In this document: positions 5,967-6,381 of the stretch, in pieces | Layout of the letters: each line of letters starts with the position of its first letter | Numbering within the stretch: position 1 is the stretch's first letter | NCBI GenBank assembly: GCA_017459485.1 | Contig: JAFUCW010000456.1 | Span: 1 to 6,381 of the forward strand | Direction: 5' to 3' | Source: Eggerthellaceae bacterium | GTDB taxonomy: Bacteria > Actinomycetota > Coriobacteriia > Coriobacteriales > Eggerthellaceae | DNA length: 6,381 nucleotides | Translations under genes and position numbers: made by a program | The notes under the pieces: model-generated | The model's database searches: none | The model's input: only the letters and a program-made list of their open reading frames with translations | Told to the model about the DNA's origin: nothing

Positions 5967-6381
5967 ATGACCGAAAGAGATGCAGCGGATGCTTCGAAGC
6001 GCCCGTCCGTGGCGCTGAGCGTGCTCGTGCCCATCTACAACGCGGAGCGCTACCTGGACCAATGCCTGGACAGCCTGCGCGCTCAGACCTTCGCGGACCT
6101 GGAGGTCGTCGCCATCGACGACGGGTCGACCGACGCCTCGCCCTCCATCCTGGCGCGCCACGCCGCGCAGGACGGGCTCATACGCGTGATCGCCAAGCGA
6201 AACACCGGCTACGGCGACTCCATGAACCGCGGCATAGAGGCCGCGCGCGGGCAGTGGGTGGGCCTCTGCGAGCCCGACGACTTCGTCGACGCGAGGCAGC
6301 TTCCCCAGATATCCGCATGCCTTGCGCTCGACGACACCGTCGTCGCGGGCGAGGATGCGGCAGTACGCCCCTTTCACCACA
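5967..6381 (+). CDS. Family 2 glycosyltransferase (partial, 3' end off the right edge)
   Basis: The first 138 residues of a GT2 (GT-A fold) enzyme are visible. LSVLVPIYNAERYLDQCLDSL (17-37) is the classic opening strand and helix. VVAIDDGSTDAS (47-58) has the nucleotide-binding Asp51/Asp52. NTGYGDSMNRGIEAARGQWV (79-98) and CEPDDFVD (101-108) follow; EPDD stands where many members have DxDD and should hold the metal and sugar nucleotide. Such enzymes move a sugar from a nucleotide donor to a lipid-linked or polymer acceptor in the cytoplasm. ATG 5967 is taken as start, 34 nt after the LCP stop. An in-frame GTG at 5946 (7 more residues) and TTG 5961 are alternatives, and none has a strong ribosome site. 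No promoter is visible in the gap, so it is probably read with the LCP gene. Residues 109-138 do not follow the pattern I would expect after EPDD, but codon use stays normal. The acceptor and sugar are unknown. Confidence 0.88.
   Translation, partial: MTERDAADASKRPSVALSVLVPIYNAERYLDQCLDSLRAQTFADLEVVAIDDGSTDASPSILARHAAQDGLIRVIAKRNTGYGDSMNRGIEAARGQWVGLCEPDDFVDARQLPQISACLALDDTVVAGEDAAVRPFHH

Overview
The window looks like chromosomal DNA from a GC-rich actinobacterium. The protein style (an LCP transferase with a short basic anchor, a DUF6020-like membrane protein, a TagB-like transferase and a YidC-like fusion) most resembles the Coriobacteriia, probably Eggerthellales. That placement is inferred from protein character, not from a database match.

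Layout: (1) Bases 1-1312, minus strand, hold the N-terminal 437 residues of a YidC/Oxa1-like membrane protein that runs off the left edge. After the YidC-like core it carries about five more membrane segments. (2) Bases 1313-1519 are a divergent, relatively AT-rich control region. It contains a possible 43-codon Cys-rich small ORF whose stop overlaps a start codon of the next gene. (3) Bases 1520-3322, plus strand, encode a polytopic membrane protein of GT-C glycosyltransferase type. (4) Bases 3286-4491, minus strand, encode a CDP-glycerol glycerophosphotransferase-like enzyme; its 3' end overlaps the previous gene by 37 bp, tail to tail. (5) Bases 4492-4705 are a second divergent control region with a well-formed promoter that appears to give a leaderless mRNA to the left, and a TATAAT promoter to the right. 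(6) Bases 4706-5932 encode a LytR-CpsA-Psr (LCP) protein. (7) From 5967 to the right edge is the start of a family 2 glycosyltransferase, probably in one transcript with the LCP gene.

Together the genes fit a cell-surface glycopolymer locus. Cytoplasmic enzymes (the GT2 and the glycerophosphotransferase) would build or decorate a lipid-linked polymer, the GT-C-like protein could add sugars on the outer face, and the LCP protein would attach the finished polymer to peptidoglycan. The YidC-like fusion is the odd member: it lacks the conserved groove arginine of working insertases, and its extension resembles the membrane part of a surface-polymer enzyme. No tRNA, rRNA, insertion sequence, CRISPR array or convincing intrinsic terminator was seen.
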